64,000 nucleotides of DNA, taken from contig CM042084.1 of NCBI GenBank assembly GCA_023512835.1, positions 16,812,403 to 16,876,402 on the forward strand, written 5' to 3'. Shown here piece by piece: positions 63,164 to 64,000 of the stretch. Source of the stretch: Taxillus chinensis (taxonomy: Eukaryota; Streptophyta; Magnoliopsida; Santalales; Loranthaceae). The notes beneath the pieces were generated by a model. It had not been told where the DNA came from. It saw nothing but the letters and a program-made list of their open reading frames with translations, and searched no databases. Position 1 is the first letter of the stretch. Every line of letters starts with the position of its first letter. Both the position numbers and the translations under genes were made by a program.

Positions 63164-64000
63164 GTCACCTTCTACCTATGCCTTCGCTCACTCAGATGCT
63201 AAAATTGATTATATTCTGTATTCTGTTTGCTTTCTAGTTTCAGCAATTGTTATGGGTTTCCTTAATTTTTGAAAAATGTTATAATGAAATTTTGTCATCG
63301 GAGATATCAAATAAGACGTGAAATTGAGTTCGAGATTTCAAACTGAGGGGTCCGCCTTTCAAGACTTAATTTACAAACTTCGCCTGGTTTTTGTTTTGTT
63401 AGAATTAACCATTTATGTAACTTTTTTTCTTTGGTTTGGTGTTGTTGATGAAATTTCGGTATGGGGAATATCAAATTAAAGGTTAGGTTGAGTCTCAGAT
63501 TTCAGAATGGGGGTTTGTCTTTTAAGACTTTTTTTTTGGGCAACGAATTTCACCTAGTTTTTGTTCTGTTAGAATTAGCCACTAGCTGTGGTGTTGCTTG
63601 TTGCTATCCTATTAAGCTCACATAAGATGCTATTTATAGCATCAGATTTATGATGTTAGGCTGGCAGAAAAGTTTGGAGTTGGGAAATTTGGGCTGCTAT
63701 AAAATCACCATTGCCTGATATGTTTTCTTTTTGCTATTTTGTTGTACTTTGGGGTCATGAGTTATGCAACAGTTTCATGTTATTTGTCGTTAGTGATTTT
63801 GCCTGGGATGGGTTATAGTTTTTCATTTTCTGGTAGATGTGAGGGAGAGTGCTGAATATCTCCCATTAGAGTACTAGTAACAAATTCTTTATAAGAGGCA
63901 TTTCCTTTTATATAGGAAAAAAATTAAAAAAAATTATAAAATCATTCCTATAACAGAAGTTTTATATTTAATTTTTTTCATAAGAGTGTATAATATTTTT
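63164..64000 (+). other. Start of intron 1 of the PSMG4-like gene
   Basis: T-rich sequence typical of a plant intron. A duplicated motif, tttcaagacttaatttac...cctggtttttgttttgttagaattaacca near 63356 and ttttaagacttttttt...cctagtttttgttctgttagaattagcca near 63520, shows a local tandem repeat of about 165 bases. No exon could be supported. Confidence 0.5.

Noticed and set aside
1..64000. CRISPR arrays, bacterial operons, phage modules or a new defence-like system
   Set aside because: Nothing of the kind; gene structure is that of plant nuclear DNA throughout.

Overview
This is a stretch of flowering-plant nuclear DNA, most likely from a eudicot. It holds six split protein genes with GT-AG introns, organelle transit peptides or signal peptides, introns up to 6 kb and AT-rich spacers. 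Both non-LTR and Copia retroelement relics are abundant. I cannot name the species. Gene models were built by hand by joining exons whose splice phases agree, so the exon borders are predictions from sequence.

Layout. (1) 1-5016, minus: a CRM-domain (CRS1/YhbY) RNA-binding protein like Arabidopsis At3g25440; its 3' end lies outside the window. (2) 6668-24277, minus: VIPP1/IM30, the thylakoid membrane-remodelling protein, 11 exons and 334 aa. Its introns hold L1-type and RTE-type LINEs, Copia relics, and a dead RRP1 (Nop52) gene fragment. (3) 24278-30262: AT-rich spacer with a decayed Copia RNase H. (4) 30263-41321, plus: a pepsin-like aspartic protease of the A36/A39 type with a likely GPI-anchor tail, 10 exons and 484 aa. 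(5) 41752-48168, minus: a plastid DUF2358 (NTF2-like) protein, 5 exons and 306 aa, convergent with the protease at only 430 bp. (6) 48169-51996: spacer with a one-exon cryptochrome fragment and very long poly(A)/poly(C) tracts. (7) 51997-57939, minus: a pectin acetylesterase (Notum/PAE family), 12 exons and 418 aa. (8) 57940-63040: AT-rich spacer with a diverged tandem duplication. (9) 63041-63163, plus: exon 1 of a probable proteasome assembly chaperone 4 (PSMG4-like) gene that runs out of the window.

The genes do not form a pathway. Three are predicted plastid or organelle proteins (CRM protein, VIPP1, DUF2358), two enter the secretory route (protease, pectin acetylesterase) and one is a proteasome assembly factor. 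This is a normal mixed order for a plant chromosome. I found no convincing new biological system. The most interesting structure is the nested insertion at 12.1-15.2 kb: a plus-strand LINE split by an element with hAT-like ends that carries a minus-strand RRP1 fragment.
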